DNA of 64,000 nucleotides, taken from positions 1 through 64,000 of the forward strand of contig JBBRRB010000033.1 of NCBI GenBank assembly GCA_038225555.1. Reading direction: 5' to 3'. Positions 29,289-38,878 of the stretch are shown piece after piece. The stretch comes from JANXQZ01 sp038225555. Its GTDB lineage: Bacteria > Acidobacteriota > Terriglobia > Bryobacterales > Bryobacteraceae. Under the pieces are notes generated by a model. That model saw only the letters and a list, made by a program, of their open reading frames with translations, did no database searches and was not told where the DNA came from. Position 1 is the first letter of the stretch. Each line of letters begins with the position of its first letter. Position numbers and translations under genes: made by a program.

Positions 29289-29729
29289 CTACTTCGCGAC
29301 CCGGTAGGTCCTCTCGCCAGCATCGTTCTTGGTGGACTCGACTGTGAGGCCCATTTTCTTGGTGAGGTTTCCGCTGATGAAGCCCCGGATGCTGTGGTTC
29401 TGCCAGTCGGTGGCCTTGGCGATCTCGGCCATCGTCGCGCCCTTGGCGCGGCGCAGGAGGTCCAGGACGATGTTCTTTTTCGAGAACTCGCGCGGCACCT
29501 TGGCCTCCTTCACTTTGGCGGCCTTCTTCCTGGCGACCTTCTCCTTGGCCTGCTTCTTCGGCGCGACCTTGGCTTGCTTGGCGGCTTTCTTCGCACCCTT
29601 GCTGGCCTTGGGCGCGCCCTCCTTCTGGCTGGCAACCTTCTTCGAGGCGGCCTTCTCTGGCGCGACGTGCGCGCCCTGTTCCGCAACGGCGGCGGATTCG
29701 GTGGTGCTGGTGCTTTCTGCGTTCTTCAT
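29289..29729 (-). CDS. DUF3489 protein with Lys/Ala-rich arm
   Basis: 146 residues from ATG 29729. The N-terminal 85 or so residues are a lysine/alanine-rich histone-H1-like tail (KKAAKQAKVAPKKQAKEKVA). The C-terminal 55 form the DUF3489 domain (NIVLDLLRRAKGATMAEIAKAT, WQNHSIRGFISGNLTKKMGL), predicted helical and winged-helix-like. Such proteins are common in phages and probably bind DNA (inference from charge and fold). It is transcribed against the packaging genes and has its own terminator, which suggests expression separate from the late operon, perhaps in the lysogen. A degraded copy of the domain lies at 23938-24060. Confidence 0.8.
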   Translation of the reverse strand: MKNAESTSTTESAAVAEQGAHVAPEKAASKKVASQKEGAPKASKGAKKAAKQAKVAPKKQAKEKVARKKAAKVKEAKVPREFSKKNIVLDLLRRAKGATMAEIAKATDWQNHSIRGFISGNLTKKMGLTVESTKNDAGERTYRVAK

Positions 29730-29822
29730 GGTGGTGTTTATCCTCTTGGCGGTTGATCCGCGCATGACGATTCATCACTCCGGTGGCCCCGGAAGGCAAG
29801 GGCTTATTTCGGGAATAAAAGC

Positions 29823-30317
29823 ATGCCAGTAATGAGCCAGCGAGCATACGCCCGGCAGCGCGGAGTCTCGGCGAGCACCGTCCAGAAGGCAATCGGGACT
29901 GGTCGCATCCACACGTTGCCCAACGGTCAGATCGATTCCGACATCGCCGATGCGGAGTGGGCGCGAAACACTCAGACCCAAGCGCCGCCCGTGGACCGGC
30001 GCGGCCAGCAACCAGAAGACGACGCGGAGGTCTTTGGCGCGTCGCAGTACACGAAGGCGCGGGCAGTGCGGGAACACTACCAGGCGCGCCTCGCCAAGAT
30101 CGATTACGAGGAACGGATCGCGAAGCTCGTCTCGGGCGAAGAAGTCCAGGTCGCCGCCTTCAATAAGTTCCGGCAGTTCCGCGATGCGATGATCAACCTC
30201 CCCGAACGCTTGGCGGCGATGCTTGCCGCCGAGACCGTCGAAGCCACGGTTCATGCGCTCCTTACGACTGAGATCCGGAAGGCCCTGAATGATTTTGCCG
30301 ACGAATCTAACGGCTGA
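29823..30317 (+). CDS. Terminase small subunit (Nu1-like)
   Basis: 164 residues. The N-terminus is a helix-turn-helix typical of small terminase subunits (SQRAYARQRGVSASTVQKAIGTGRI). A helical central part follows (YTKARAVREHYQARLAKIDYEERIAKL, about 75-105) and a C-terminal oligomerisation-type helix. It binds the packaging start site and hands DNA to the large subunit. It overlaps terL by 29 bases, the usual terS-terL arrangement. ATG 29823 or 29832 can start it. Confidence 0.82.
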   Translation: MPVMSQRAYARQRGVSASTVQKAIGTGRIHTLPNGQIDSDIADAEWARNTQTQAPPVDRRGQQPEDDAEVFGASQYTKARAVREHYQARLAKIDYEERIAKLVSGEEVQVAAFNKFRQFRDAMINLPERLAAMLAAETVEATVHALLTTEIRKALNDFADESNG

Positions 30318-32217
30318 AGAAATCTACGGTGCCGCTGCCGCGGCTGGCGCGCGACCGGACCCGCTGCTCACGATTTCGCAGTGGGCCGACCGCTACCGCT
30401 GGCTCTCCCAACGCGCGTCCGCAGAACACGGGCGCTGGCGTACGGAGCGGACGCCCTATCTGCGCGAGATCATGGACTGCCTGTCGCCGTCCTCGCTGAT
30501 CGAGCGCGTGGCGTTCATGAAGGGCGCACAGATCGGCGGCACGGAGTGCGGCAACAACTGGATGGGGTATGTGATCCACCAGGCTCCTGGCCCCATGATG
30601 TCGGTTCAGCCGACCGTCGAGATGGCCAAGCGCAACTCGAAGCAGCGCATCGAGCCGCTGATCGAGGAGTCGGAAGTCCTACGGAAACTGGTTCGCGATC
30701 CCCGGTCGCGCGACTCCGGCAACACGGTTCTATCGAAGGACTTTCCGGGCGGTGTGCTGGTGATGACCGGCGCAAACAGTGCGGTCGGTCTTCGGTCGAT
30801 GGCGGCGCGGTATCTGTTCCTGGATGAAGTGGACGCCTACCCCGGCGATGTGGAAGGCGAGGGCGACCCGATTACGCTGGCGATGGCGCGCACGCGGACG
30901 TTCGCGCGCCGCAAAGTGTTTCTGGTATCGACGCCGAAGATCACCGGCATGAGCCGGATCGAGGCGGCGTATGAGGAGAGCGACCAGCGGAAATATTGGG
31001 TGCCGTGCCCGACGTGCCGCGAGTTCCAGATCCTGAAGTTCGCGCAACTGCGGTGGCCCAAGGGCGATCCGCAGAGCGCGGTTTACGTCTGCGAGAACTG
31101 CGGCCAGGAGATTCGCAACCACCAGAAGCAGTCGATGGTGGCGCGCGGCGAGTGGCGCGCCGGCGGGAAGGGCGACGGCAGGACGGCGGGTTTCCATATT
31201 TCCAGCCTGTACAGTCCGGTCGGCTGGTTCTCGTGGGGCGACGCCGCCAAGCAGTTCGAGCAGGCGCAGAAGAGTTCTTCGCTCCTCCAGGTCTTCGTGA
31301 ACACCGTGCTGGGTGAGACCTGGACGTTGCTGGGCGAGGCACCGGACTGGAAGGCGCTCTACGACCGGCGCGAGGATCTGAAGACCGGCATCATCCCTCG
31401 CGGCGGGCTGTTCCTCACGGCTGGTGCGGACGTTCAGAAGGACCGTATCGAGGTCGAGGTCGTTGCCTGGGGGCGCGGCAAGGAGTCATGGTCAGTCGAT
31501 TACCGGGTGCTCGAAGGCGATACGTCCCGCCCGCAGGTGTGGGATAAGCTCACTGCGATGTTGAACGAAACGTTCACGAGCCCAAGCGGCCTCGAAGTGC
31601 CGATCACCCAACTCGCGGTGGATTCCGGGTATGCAGCGACGGAGGTCTACCAGTGGGCGCGGAAACAGGGCCATCGCGTGGTGGTGATCAAGGGCGACTC
31701 GCGTGCGGCGGCACTTCTGGGCAACCCCGCGCCGATTGAAATCGGACCCCTCGGTGCCAAGATCAAGCGGGGCGTGAAGGTCTGGCCGGTCAACTCCGGC
31801 ATGGCGAAAGAGGAATTGTACCGCTGGCTGCGCCTCGAACGACCAACCGACGAGGACCTCCAGCAGGGGCAAGCTTTCCCACCCGGGTACTGCCACTTCC
31901 CGCACTACAGCGAGGAGTACTTCAAGCAGATCACCGCCGAGCAACTGGTCACAAAGATCGTGAAGGGCTACCGGCGTCACGAGTGGCAGAAGATGCGCGA
32001 ACGCAACGAGGCGCTTGATTGCCGGGTCTACGCGCGCGCGGCCGCGAGCAGGATCGGACTGGACCGCTACCAGGACAAGCACTGGCAGGCGATTGAGGAC
32101 CGCATGGGCGTGCCAAAGACTCCGGACAAACCATCGCCCCCTGCTCCGGCGGGATCGCGTCCGAAGCCGCAACCACAACCGCGCCAGCCCAGGCGTCGGA
32201 CGTGGGGGCGGTTCTGA
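30289..32217 (+). CDS. Terminase large subunit (lambda gpA family)
   Basis: 642 residues, normal for the gpA family. The ATPase has a Walker-A-like KGAQIGGTE (residues 78-86) and Walker B LFLDE (176-180). A zinc-finger-like insert has C240/C243 and C268/C271. The C-terminal nuclease half begins at FLTAGADVQKDRIEVEVVAW, with the aspartate expected for metal binding. It powers DNA packaging and cuts the concatemer. The frame is intact and uninterrupted. Confidence 0.93.
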   Translation: MILPTNLTAEEIYGAAAAAGARPDPLLTISQWADRYRWLSQRASAEHGRWRTERTPYLREIMDCLSPSSLIERVAFMKGAQIGGTECGNNWMGYVIHQAPGPMMSVQPTVEMAKRNSKQRIEPLIEESEVLRKLVRDPRSRDSGNTVLSKDFPGGVLVMTGANSAVGLRSMAARYLFLDEVDAYPGDVEGEGDPITLAMARTRTFARRKVFLVSTPKITGMSRIEAAYEESDQRKYWVPCPTCREFQILKFAQLRWPKGDPQSAVYVCENCGQEIRNHQKQSMVARGEWRAGGKGDGRTAGFHISSLYSPVGWFSWGDAAKQFEQAQKSSSLLQVFVNTVLGETWTLLGEAPDWKALYDRREDLKTGIIPRGGLFLTAGADVQKDRIEVEVVAWGRGKESWSVDYRVLEGDTSRPQVWDKLTAMLNETFTSPSGLEVPITQLAVDSGYAATEVYQWARKQGHRVVVIKGDSRAAALLGNPAPIEIGPLGAKIKRGVKVWPVNSGMAKEELYRWLRLERPTDEDLQQGQAFPPGYCHFPHYSEEYFKQITAEQLVTKIVKGYRRHEWQKMRERNEALDCRVYARAAASRIGLDRYQDKHWQAIEDRMGVPKTPDKPSPPAPAGSRPKPQPQPRQPRRRTWGRF

Positions 32218-32226
32218 GGAGAAGCC

Positions 32227-32430
32227 ATGGCCTATACGCAGAGTCACTTGGATGCTTTGCAGGAGGCGCTGGCCTCCGGCACGTTGACGGTCACATTCGA
32301 GGGACGGAGCATCACCTACCGTTCCGTCCAGGAGTTGCAGCGCGCGATTTCCGTTGTGCAAAGTTCCCTGAACCAGCAGTCCGGTAAGCGCGTCCGGCAG
32401 TACCAACTATCGGGGAGCAAGGGATTCTGA
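32227..32430 (+). CDS. gpW-like head-tail joining protein
   Basis: 67 residues, the size of lambda gpW, with GAGGAGAAG directly upstream of ATG 32227. The pattern YTQSHLDALQEALASGTLTV, FEGRSITYRSVQELQ and a basic tail is typical of the gpW family, which closes the capsid vertex before tail attachment. In related phages portal follows directly; here 1.9 kb of cargo is inserted after it. Confidence 0.85.
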   Translation: MAYTQSHLDALQEALASGTLTVTFEGRSITYRSVQELQRAISVVQSSLNQQSGKRVRQYQLSGSKGF

Positions 32431-32543
32431 ATGATTCGTCGCATTCGGAACAGCGCGATTGACGTCTCTCAGGCACATCAAGATCTGTTCACCAGCGAAC
32501 TGACAAGTTCCAAGTCGACCGGCAATGCGCTACGATACCGTCG

Positions 32544-34274
32544 ATGGCGGTCTCGCGGGTTGTGGATGCCACGACTGTCGATTTCTTCGACTACATCCAG
32601 AAACATCTACGACGCATTATTGACGACACGCTCGCACAGCACACAGAGCCTCGCCTCCTTGTCTATTTCCCTCTTCACGGCCTTGATGAAAACCTCGAAG
32701 CTGTTCAAAGAACTGAGGCAAACCTGCGAAGCACGATGCTTCGTCTTGCTTCCGGTCAAGACTGCTGGCCGTTTCTGTGGCTGTTCCGCAAGGTGCCAAT
32801 CGATGTAGTCGATGAAATGCTCGGATCTCTCGATCGCAAGGATCGAGTGGCCGCGTTTGAACGCAGCGTTCTTCTGTCAACAAATCTCATTCTGGCCAAT
32901 GCCCCGCCGCGAACAGTGCCGGATAGGCCGAGCGACCGATATCGATGGACCTACACCTCGAAGGACTACGAGGACGCCTTGCGGCAGAGTGTTCTAGGCT
33001 TGCTCCAAGCAAAGCATCACTTTCTGGCCAACAGCCTCATGAGACGACAGCTACTTCCTGAAACTAGCATGGAAGCCCTCATCGACAGCTACAATGAACG
33101 TCTCCATAGCAAGCGAGGCGCGGGCAGGGAGCGGGCCAGCCTCTCGGGGCCTTCGATCATCCTACCCGTGTTATTGGGCGGCGTTGAAAGAAAAACATTT
33201 CCGTTCTCAGTACTCGACAAGGACGGCACCGAGCATGAAGTGCTTGTGCGCAACTACATTCCGATGCCCAGGAACGCCGATTTGATGCGGCGCGCACACA
33301 GCTTTTTGGATACTCGCGAGTTCGACCAAGTATTCACGGTTCCTTTTGCCACGTGGTGGAATTTATGGGTGACTATCAATGAGATTCTGAGGAACAATCT
33401 TCCGTTGCTGTGGCCTGAAAACACCGCCCCGGCTGAGGGCGACGTAGTTCGCGCCGCAATGGAAAAGCTTGACGACTATTGTGAGACTGGCTTAGGTGCT
33501 ACCAACGAAGACAGGTTTATCGAAGCCGTAAGTCAATCGTATCAAGCGCGATTAGGTAATCCACTCGGAAGCGAACAGGTTCGCCGCTTTGTTTCAGTCC
33601 TCACTGCCGGAAACATCAACAACCCGGACTTCATCGAGAAGCCCTATTTGTTTTACCGACTCGCGCCGAACGTGCTGGCCTGGGACTACCTCCGCCACGG
33701 TGCGTTGTTGAAGGCCATGACACGACATATCCTTGATCAACCGTCCTGCGATCACACGCGAAGGCGTATCGGCGAGTGTTTCGAATCGGAGGTGAAGACA
33801 AGATTAGCAAAGGTGCCGGGCGTTAACGTCGTTAAATGGAACGGCAAGGTCAAGAGACAGGAGACTCTGGTGTGGCAGATCGATGTCGTGGCGGTTACGC
33901 ATCGTATCGCATTGCTCGTCGAAGCGAAGCACTGGTACAAGTCTGTTCGTCATGACGCCGGTGACGGCGTAGAGGTATCGTCCAACCAATCGACTATCGA
34001 ATCTGTAGTCCGCAAGTACGACGAAAACCTTCGCTCGTACACCAAGCTCGTTCATGCTGCGATACGGCGTCAAATGGGGGAATATGTCGACGGCGCGCTG
34101 TGCGTTGTGTGCGCGCTCGAACCCGAGTTGATTCCATCGACGTTGCCAGAGTGGTGGCTTCGGTACCCACGCTTGCCGAGGATCTGTACACTTGAGCAAC
34201 TGATTGAATATTTGGACTCCAGCACGCCCGAGGAATTGAGAGACCATCCGGCCTTCGTCAGATTTGCAGAATAG
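32544..34274 (+). CDS. Cargo protein with C-terminal PD-(D/E)XK nuclease-like domain
   Basis: 576 residues, intact, unrelated to any virion protein. The first 400 or so residues are a largely helical region with no recognised family. The C-terminal part has the restriction-endonuclease-like core: FESEVKTRLAKV (E at about 415), QIDVVAVTHR (D at about 444) and LLVEAKHWY (E-x-K at about 457-459). That is the E...D...ExK order of the PD-(D/E)XK fold. Position between gpW and portal, and a less G+C-rich text than its neighbours, mark it as an inserted cargo gene. A DNA-degrading exclusion or anti-phage role is inferred. The 113 bases before it and 99 after belong to neither neighbour. ATG 32544 has only a weak ribosome binding site. 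Confidence 0.7.
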   Translation: MAVSRVVDATTVDFFDYIQKHLRRIIDDTLAQHTEPRLLVYFPLHGLDENLEAVQRTEANLRSTMLRLASGQDCWPFLWLFRKVPIDVVDEMLGSLDRKDRVAAFERSVLLSTNLILANAPPRTVPDRPSDRYRWTYTSKDYEDALRQSVLGLLQAKHHFLANSLMRRQLLPETSMEALIDSYNERLHSKRGAGRERASLSGPSIILPVLLGGVERKTFPFSVLDKDGTEHEVLVRNYIPMPRNADLMRRAHSFLDTREFDQVFTVPFATWWNLWVTINEILRNNLPLLWPENTAPAEGDVVRAAMEKLDDYCETGLGATNEDRFIEAVSQSYQARLGNPLGSEQVRRFVSVLTAGNINNPDFIEKPYLFYRLAPNVLAWDYLRHGALLKAMTRHILDQPSCDHTRRRIGECFESEVKTRLAKVPGVNVVKWNGKVKRQETLVWQIDVVAVTHRIALLVEAKHWYKSVRHDAGDGVEVSSNQSTIESVVRKYDENLRSYTKLVHAAIRRQMGEYVDGALCVVCALEPELIPSTLPEWWLRYPRLPRICTLEQLIEYLDSSTPEELRDHPAFVRFAE

Positions 34275-34373
34275 CAAGTAGTTCGCGCCATCCTCCTGGG
34301 CCCAAGAGCTGTACTTGGCCATACCGACGCTGAATAATAAGCGGCTCCCAGCATCGCCTCCTTAGTTTAACCC

Positions 34374-36005
34374 GTGTTCAACCTGAGTTCATTTTTGAAC
34401 CGCATCAAGCGGGATGGGAGCGGTGCGCCAGCGCAGCCTCCCACCCCGCGCGCCAGTGGTTCGCCATACGAGGGCGCGACCGCTGGCCGGCGGCTGGGCA
34501 ACTGGGTCACGACGCGCGACGCCATCAACTCCGTCTGGTATCAGAGTGCGGATCAGTTAGTGGCGCGCTCCCGCGACATCATCCGCAAGGACGGTTGGGC
34601 ATCGAAAGCGGTGGACGAGTGGGTGTGCAACGCCATCGGCACCGGCATCAAGCCGCAGTCGATGCACCCGAAACTGGCGGTCAAGGAAAAACTTCAGGCG
34701 CTTTGGTCCCTCTGGGCAAATGAAGCGGACGCCGCCGGGATGACCGACATCTACGGTCTCCAGGCGCTCGCGTTCCGTTCGATGGTCGAGGGCGGCGAGT
34801 GCTTCGCGCGCAGGCATGACCGTGACCTCCGCGAGGGTTTGAGCGTGCCGCTTCAGTTCCAGTTGATCGAAGCGGAGCAGTTGCCGTTCTACTTGGCGCG
34901 GCCCACACCGAATACACCGCAGGGGAACGTCGTGCGCGCGTCCATCGAGTTCGATCCGTCCGGTCGCCGCACCGCTTACTACTTTTACAAGCAGCACCCC
35001 GGCGAGAGGATCTTCTTTCCAACGGACCTGGAACTGATGCGGGTTCCGGCCGCGGAGGTCATGCATTTGTTCCGGTCGCTCCGGCCCGGCCAGTTGCGGG
35101 GCGTGCCGTGGATGGCGAACGCGTTGGTGCGCCTGTGGGAACTCGACCAATACGACGACGCCGAACTGCTGCGGAAGAAGTTCGCCGCGATGATGATGGG
35201 CTTCATCACGCGCCAGAATCCCGACGATGCGTTCTTCCCGAACGCCGCGCCGCAGGAGACGACAGATGCCGGAGGCGTGGCTGGCACAGGCGATCCTGGC
35301 GTCGCGGTGGCTCAACTCGAAGCGGGCACCATGACCGAGTTGGAGCCCGGCGAGGACGTGAAGTTCAGCGAGCCCGCCGATGTGGGCGGGAACTACGAGG
35401 CGTTTGAACGCATCCAGTTGCTCCGGATCCCGGCAGGACTGGGCATGCCGTACGACATGCTCACCGGTGATCTGTCGAGGACCAGTTATTCGTCGATCCG
35501 GGCGGGCATCCTCTCCTTCCGGCGGTTGTGCGAACAGATCCAGTTCGGCGTCTTCATCTACCAGTTCTGCCGTCCGACGTGGCGGGCGTTTGTGGAGCAG
35601 GCGGTCCTGGCGGGCAAACTCGACGCCCGTGATTACATGGCCAACCGGGACGACTACCTGGCGGTCGAGTGGCACACGCCGAAGTGGGCCTGGGTCGATC
35701 CGGAGAAGGACGTCAAGGCCGAGATCATGGCGATCCGCGCTGGCCTGAAGGCCCGGAGCATGTCCATCAACGAGACAGGGCTCGATGAGGAGGAGGTGGA
35801 CGAGCAGATCGCCCGCGACAACGAGCGTGCCGACCGGCTGGGCCTGGTGCTCGATTCCGATCCGAGGAAGACCGATGCGCGTGGCCAGGCGGCGAACATC
35901 CTGGATACCGGCGATGCCACGGATGGCGGTGCGCCCACCGATTCAAGACCCGAACAGCCCAAGCCGCAGCCGCCAAAGCCGAAGCGCAAGGAGCCTAAGA
36001 AATGA
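34374..36005 (+). CDS. Phage portal protein (lambda gpB family)
   Basis: 543 residues, near the family length. Typical portal features: VARSRDIIRKDGWASKAVDEWV, GTGIKPQSMHP, the MVEGGECFARR segment, LFRSLRPGQLRGVPWM and DLSRTSYSSIRAGILSFRR. It forms the dodecameric DNA channel at the capsid vertex. It starts at GTG 34374, the first start after the cargo insertion; with no good Shine-Dalgarno, the original leader may have been altered by the insertion. The C-terminal tail is proline/lysine-rich. The stop overlaps the next start (ATGA at 36002-36005). Confidence 0.92.
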   Translation: MFNLSSFLNRIKRDGSGAPAQPPTPRASGSPYEGATAGRRLGNWVTTRDAINSVWYQSADQLVARSRDIIRKDGWASKAVDEWVCNAIGTGIKPQSMHPKLAVKEKLQALWSLWANEADAAGMTDIYGLQALAFRSMVEGGECFARRHDRDLREGLSVPLQFQLIEAEQLPFYLARPTPNTPQGNVVRASIEFDPSGRRTAYYFYKQHPGERIFFPTDLELMRVPAAEVMHLFRSLRPGQLRGVPWMANALVRLWELDQYDDAELLRKKFAAMMMGFITRQNPDDAFFPNAAPQETTDAGGVAGTGDPGVAVAQLEAGTMTELEPGEDVKFSEPADVGGNYEAFERIQLLRIPAGLGMPYDMLTGDLSRTSYSSIRAGILSFRRLCEQIQFGVFIYQFCRPTWRAFVEQAVLAGKLDARDYMANRDDYLAVEWHTPKWAWVDPEKDVKAEIMAIRAGLKARSMSINETGLDEEEVDEQIARDNERADRLGLVLDSDPRKTDARGQAANILDTGDATDGGAPTDSRPEQPKPQPPKPKRKEPKK

Positions 36006-37440
36006 AAGCGAACTATCTCCCGCACCTCGCGGGACGGGTCTTCGGCGTTCCGCTGCTGATCAGCCGCAGAAGTTGAGCGTCATCCTCCAGGCAATCGCGG
36101 CGAGACTCGGCCTCCCTGCAGGCGAGTTCGAAATTGAGGGGTTGGGCGTGCCTGTCGTCGCGGTGTGACGCAGAATCCCCTGGACGAAGGTGACGATCCG
36201 GACGAGATGGACGACGACGCCCGGGTCCAGAAGCCGTATCTGGTGACCCCGGAGGGCGTTGCGATTATTGGTGTCTCCGGAACGCTTGTCAAGAAGGCCA
36301 GTTGGCTCGACGCGGTGTCGGGGATGCAGTCTTACGAGAGCATCCGCGCGGACTTCCAGGATGCGGTGCGCGACCCGCGCATTCAAGGCATCCTGCTCGA
36401 CGTGGACTCGCCTGGCGGCGAGGTCGGCGGTCTGTTCGACCTCGCGGACGAGATCTACAACGCGCGGGCGGAAAAGCCGTGCTTCGCCATCGCGGACGAC
36501 GACGCGTATTCGGCGGCGTATGCCATCGGCAGCAGCGCGCAACGCCTGTTTGTGACCCGCACTGGTGGCGTAGGCAGCGTCGGCGTGATTGCGCTGCACC
36601 TCGACCAGTCGGGCTTCGATGAGAAGGCCGGCAGGAAATACACCGCGATCTACGCGGGCGCCAGGAAGAACGATTTCAATCCGCATGAGGCGCTCTCCGG
36701 TTCGGCCAAGGACGAATTGCAAGCCGAAATCGACCGCCTCTACGACATGTTCGTCGGCACGGTCGCGCGCAACCGGGAGATGAAACCGGCGTTGGTCCGC
36801 AACACTGAGGCGGGCCTGTACTACGCGGAGAAGGCCATCAGTGCTGGCTTCGCGGATCAGGTTGGAACCTTTGACGATGCGCTGGACGCCGTTCTCGAAG
36901 CGGCGACGGCGCCCAAACAAGCTCGCGTGGCGGCGTCTGCCGCAACGCAGATCCCGAAAGGAGAAATAACAATGAGTCAGCAAGTCGAAAAGAAAACGGC
37001 AGACGCGTCCGCTGCACCGTTGGTACCCGCCGAAGTGAAACCCCCGGAAGCGCCTGCTCCCGCCGCCGCCCTGCCAGTGGTTGACGCCGAGGCAATCGAA
37101 ACCAGGTTGCGCGCGGAGTATGAAGAGATCGCGGTGCTCTGCACTCTCTCCGGCCATCCCGAACTGGTCGCGGAATTGATCGCAAGCAAGAAGACGGTGG
37201 CGCAGGTCCGCGAGCACCTGCTCGCGCTCAAAGCCCAGGAGTCGCAGCGAACGGCGGTGCAATCGCATGTTCAGGGCAGCCCCACCGGCGCGGAAGCGCA
37301 GTTGAACGCAGCCGCGCAGCAACTGGCCGCGAGCCGCAACATTCCGTTCGCGCAGGCTTACGTGGAGGCCATGAAAACTCCACCCCGAGCTTTACCAGCA
37401 GTACCTCGCTGAGAAGTCGGCCCCCGCGCGGGCAATGTAG
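36002..37440 (+). pseudogene. S49-type capsid maturation protease with C-terminal scaffold, three frameshifts
   Basis: Starts at ATG 36002 (YLPHLAGRVFGVPLLI). The frame shifts near 36058 to give LSVILQAIAARLGLPAGEFE, again near 36165, then is open to 37412. The protease part has GILLDVDSPGGEVGGLF and AYSAAYAIGSSAQRL, where the serine of DDAYSAAYA is the expected nucleophile and the SPGGEV turn the oxyanion region, as in lambda gpC/SppA-like proteases. The last frame also changes near 37390 (one extra C), and the natural end PELYQQYLAEKSAPARAM stops at 37438-37440. It would process the scaffold and capsid subunits. As read it cannot be translated in one piece. Confidence 0.75.
36972..37440 (+). 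CDS. Nested capsid scaffold protein (Nu3-like), C-terminal frame of the protease gene
   Basis: An in-frame ATG at 36972 inside the protease gene has an excellent ribosome binding site (AAAGGAGAAATAACA). From it the product would be about 155 residues: an Ala/Pro-rich linker, then helical sequence (LRAEYEEIAVLCTLSGHPEL, VAQVREHLLALKAQESQ). This mirrors lambda C/Nu3, where the scaffold is made from an internal start. The last 17 or so codons need the +1 correction near 37390; without it the frame ends at 37412. Scaffold function is inferred from position and composition. Confidence 0.65.
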
Positions 37441-37478
37441 GGCGGCGAGCCAATCCAACCGAAAAGGAGCAATCGATT

Positions 37479-37844
37479 ATGGCTTTCGAAGTCAATTTGC
37501 AAACGATCTCGGTCCCGGCTAGCGCCGATCTGTCCACGAAGCAGTTTCTGTTCGGGACGATCAACGCCAGCGGGCAGGTGGCGGTCACCGGCGCGGGCTT
37601 AGCGTCGGATGGCGTCATCGCACTCGGTCCCGGCGCGCAGGGCCGTCCTTGCGGACTGGCGTCCTTCCCCGGTCAAATCGCGCGAGTGATGGCAGGAGCG
37701 TCCTTCGCGAATGGCGCGCTGCTCGAGGTGGATGGCAACGGAAAGGCGATCACCCAATCCTCGGGAAAGATCGTCGCGAAGGCACTGGCAGCAGCTGGCG
37801 CGGCGGGCGACATCGTCCCGGCACTGCTGCTCCTGCAGCGGTAG
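37479..37844 (+). CDS. Head decoration/capsid cement protein
   Basis: 121 residues with AAAGGAGCA upstream of ATG 37479. The beta-rich, Gly/Ala-rich sequence (GALLEVDGNGKAITQSSGK, ATGDIV-like end) and position between scaffold and capsid fit gpD-type or DUF2190 decoration proteins that stabilise the expanded capsid at trimer sites. Assigned from order and size; sequence similarity to gpD itself is not obvious. Confidence 0.7.
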   Translation: MAFEVNLQTISVPASADLSTKQFLFGTINASGQVAVTGAGLASDGVIALGPGAQGRPCGLASFPGQIARVMAGASFANGALLEVDGNGKAITQSSGKIVAKALAAAGAAGDIVPALLLLQR

Positions 37845-37877
37845 CAGGGCAATTCAGAAAAGGAGCAATGAACAACC

Positions 37878-38867
37878 ATGTATACGCCGACTCCCGGTGA
37901 CGTCCACGTCAATACGCCGCTGACCCAGATCAGCATCGCGTATCTCCAGAGCCAGACGGAGTTTGTGGCCGCGCAAGTCTGCCCCATCATCCCGGTGACC
38001 AAGCAGAGCGACCGCTACTACGTCTACAATCGCGGCGATTTCTTCCGCGATCAGATGCAACGCCGCGCGCCCGGCACTCCGGCCGCGAGCGTAGGGTACC
38101 GCCTCGACAACACGCCGACCTACTTCGCCGACGTGTGGGCTGAGGCCAAGCCGATTCCTGACCAGTTGCGCGGGAACGCCGACGCGGTCCTCAACATGGA
38201 CCGCGATGCGGTCGAGTTCCTGTCGCAGCAGGCGTTGATCCGGCGCGAGAAGATCTTCGCGGCCAACCTGTTCACGACGGGCAAGTGGAACACCGACATG
38301 ACGGGCGTTGCCGCTGGTCCCGCCGCTGGCCAGTTCCTTCAGTGGAACGATCCTGCCTCAAACCCAATTGAGGACATTCGGGCCGGCAAACTGGCCATCA
38401 AGCAGGCCACCGGGTATCCGGCGAACACGCTGGTGCTGTTGGAGCCGGTATGGTTGAAGCTCATCGACCATCCCGATCTGGTGGATCGCGTGAAGTACGG
38501 CCAGACGGCGGGTCGCCCCGCCACCGTGAGCCGCGAGGCTCTGGCCGCGATTCTCGAACTGGACCGCATCCTCGTGATGGGCAGCATCGAAAACACGGCG
38601 GCTGAAGGTCAGACCGCCGCGCACTCCTTCATCGGCGCAAAGGGAGCGCTGCTCTGTAACGTTGCGCCCAGCCCCGGCCTGCTCACGCCGTCCGCTGCGT
38701 ACACCTTCTCCTGGACTGGCTATCTCGGCGCTGGGAACGAAGGCAACCGGATCAAACGGTACCGTTGGGAGATCATCGCCAGCGACATCGTCGAAATCGA
38801 GATGGCATTCGACTCCAAGCTCATCGCGCCGGAGCTTGGGTACTTCTTCACCGCGGCGATTGCATAA
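37878..38867 (+). CDS. Major capsid protein
   Basis: 329 residues, intact, AAAGGAG upstream. HK97-fold-type features: an N-terminal arm (ISIAYLQSQTEFVAAQVCPIIPV), a DRYYVYNRGDFFRD segment, LSQQALIRREKIFAANLF in the spine-helix region, and PANTLVLLEPVWLKLIDHPDLVDRV. The downstream order matches capsid genes of lambda-order phages. It is the shell subunit; the frame has no disruption. Confidence 0.88.
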   Translation: MYTPTPGDVHVNTPLTQISIAYLQSQTEFVAAQVCPIIPVTKQSDRYYVYNRGDFFRDQMQRRAPGTPAASVGYRLDNTPTYFADVWAEAKPIPDQLRGNADAVLNMDRDAVEFLSQQALIRREKIFAANLFTTGKWNTDMTGVAAGPAAGQFLQWNDPASNPIEDIRAGKLAIKQATGYPANTLVLLEPVWLKLIDHPDLVDRVKYGQTAGRPATVSREALAAILELDRILVMGSIENTAAEGQTAAHSFIGAKGALLCNVAPSPGLLTPSAAYTFSWTGYLGAGNEGNRIKRYRWEIIASDIVEIEMAFDSKLIAPELGYFFTAAIA

Positions 38868-38878
38868 GAGGAGGCACT

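Noticed and set aside
36060..37322. 420-residue minus-strand frame
   Set aside because: Antisense to the protease/scaffold gene, which has clear family motifs.
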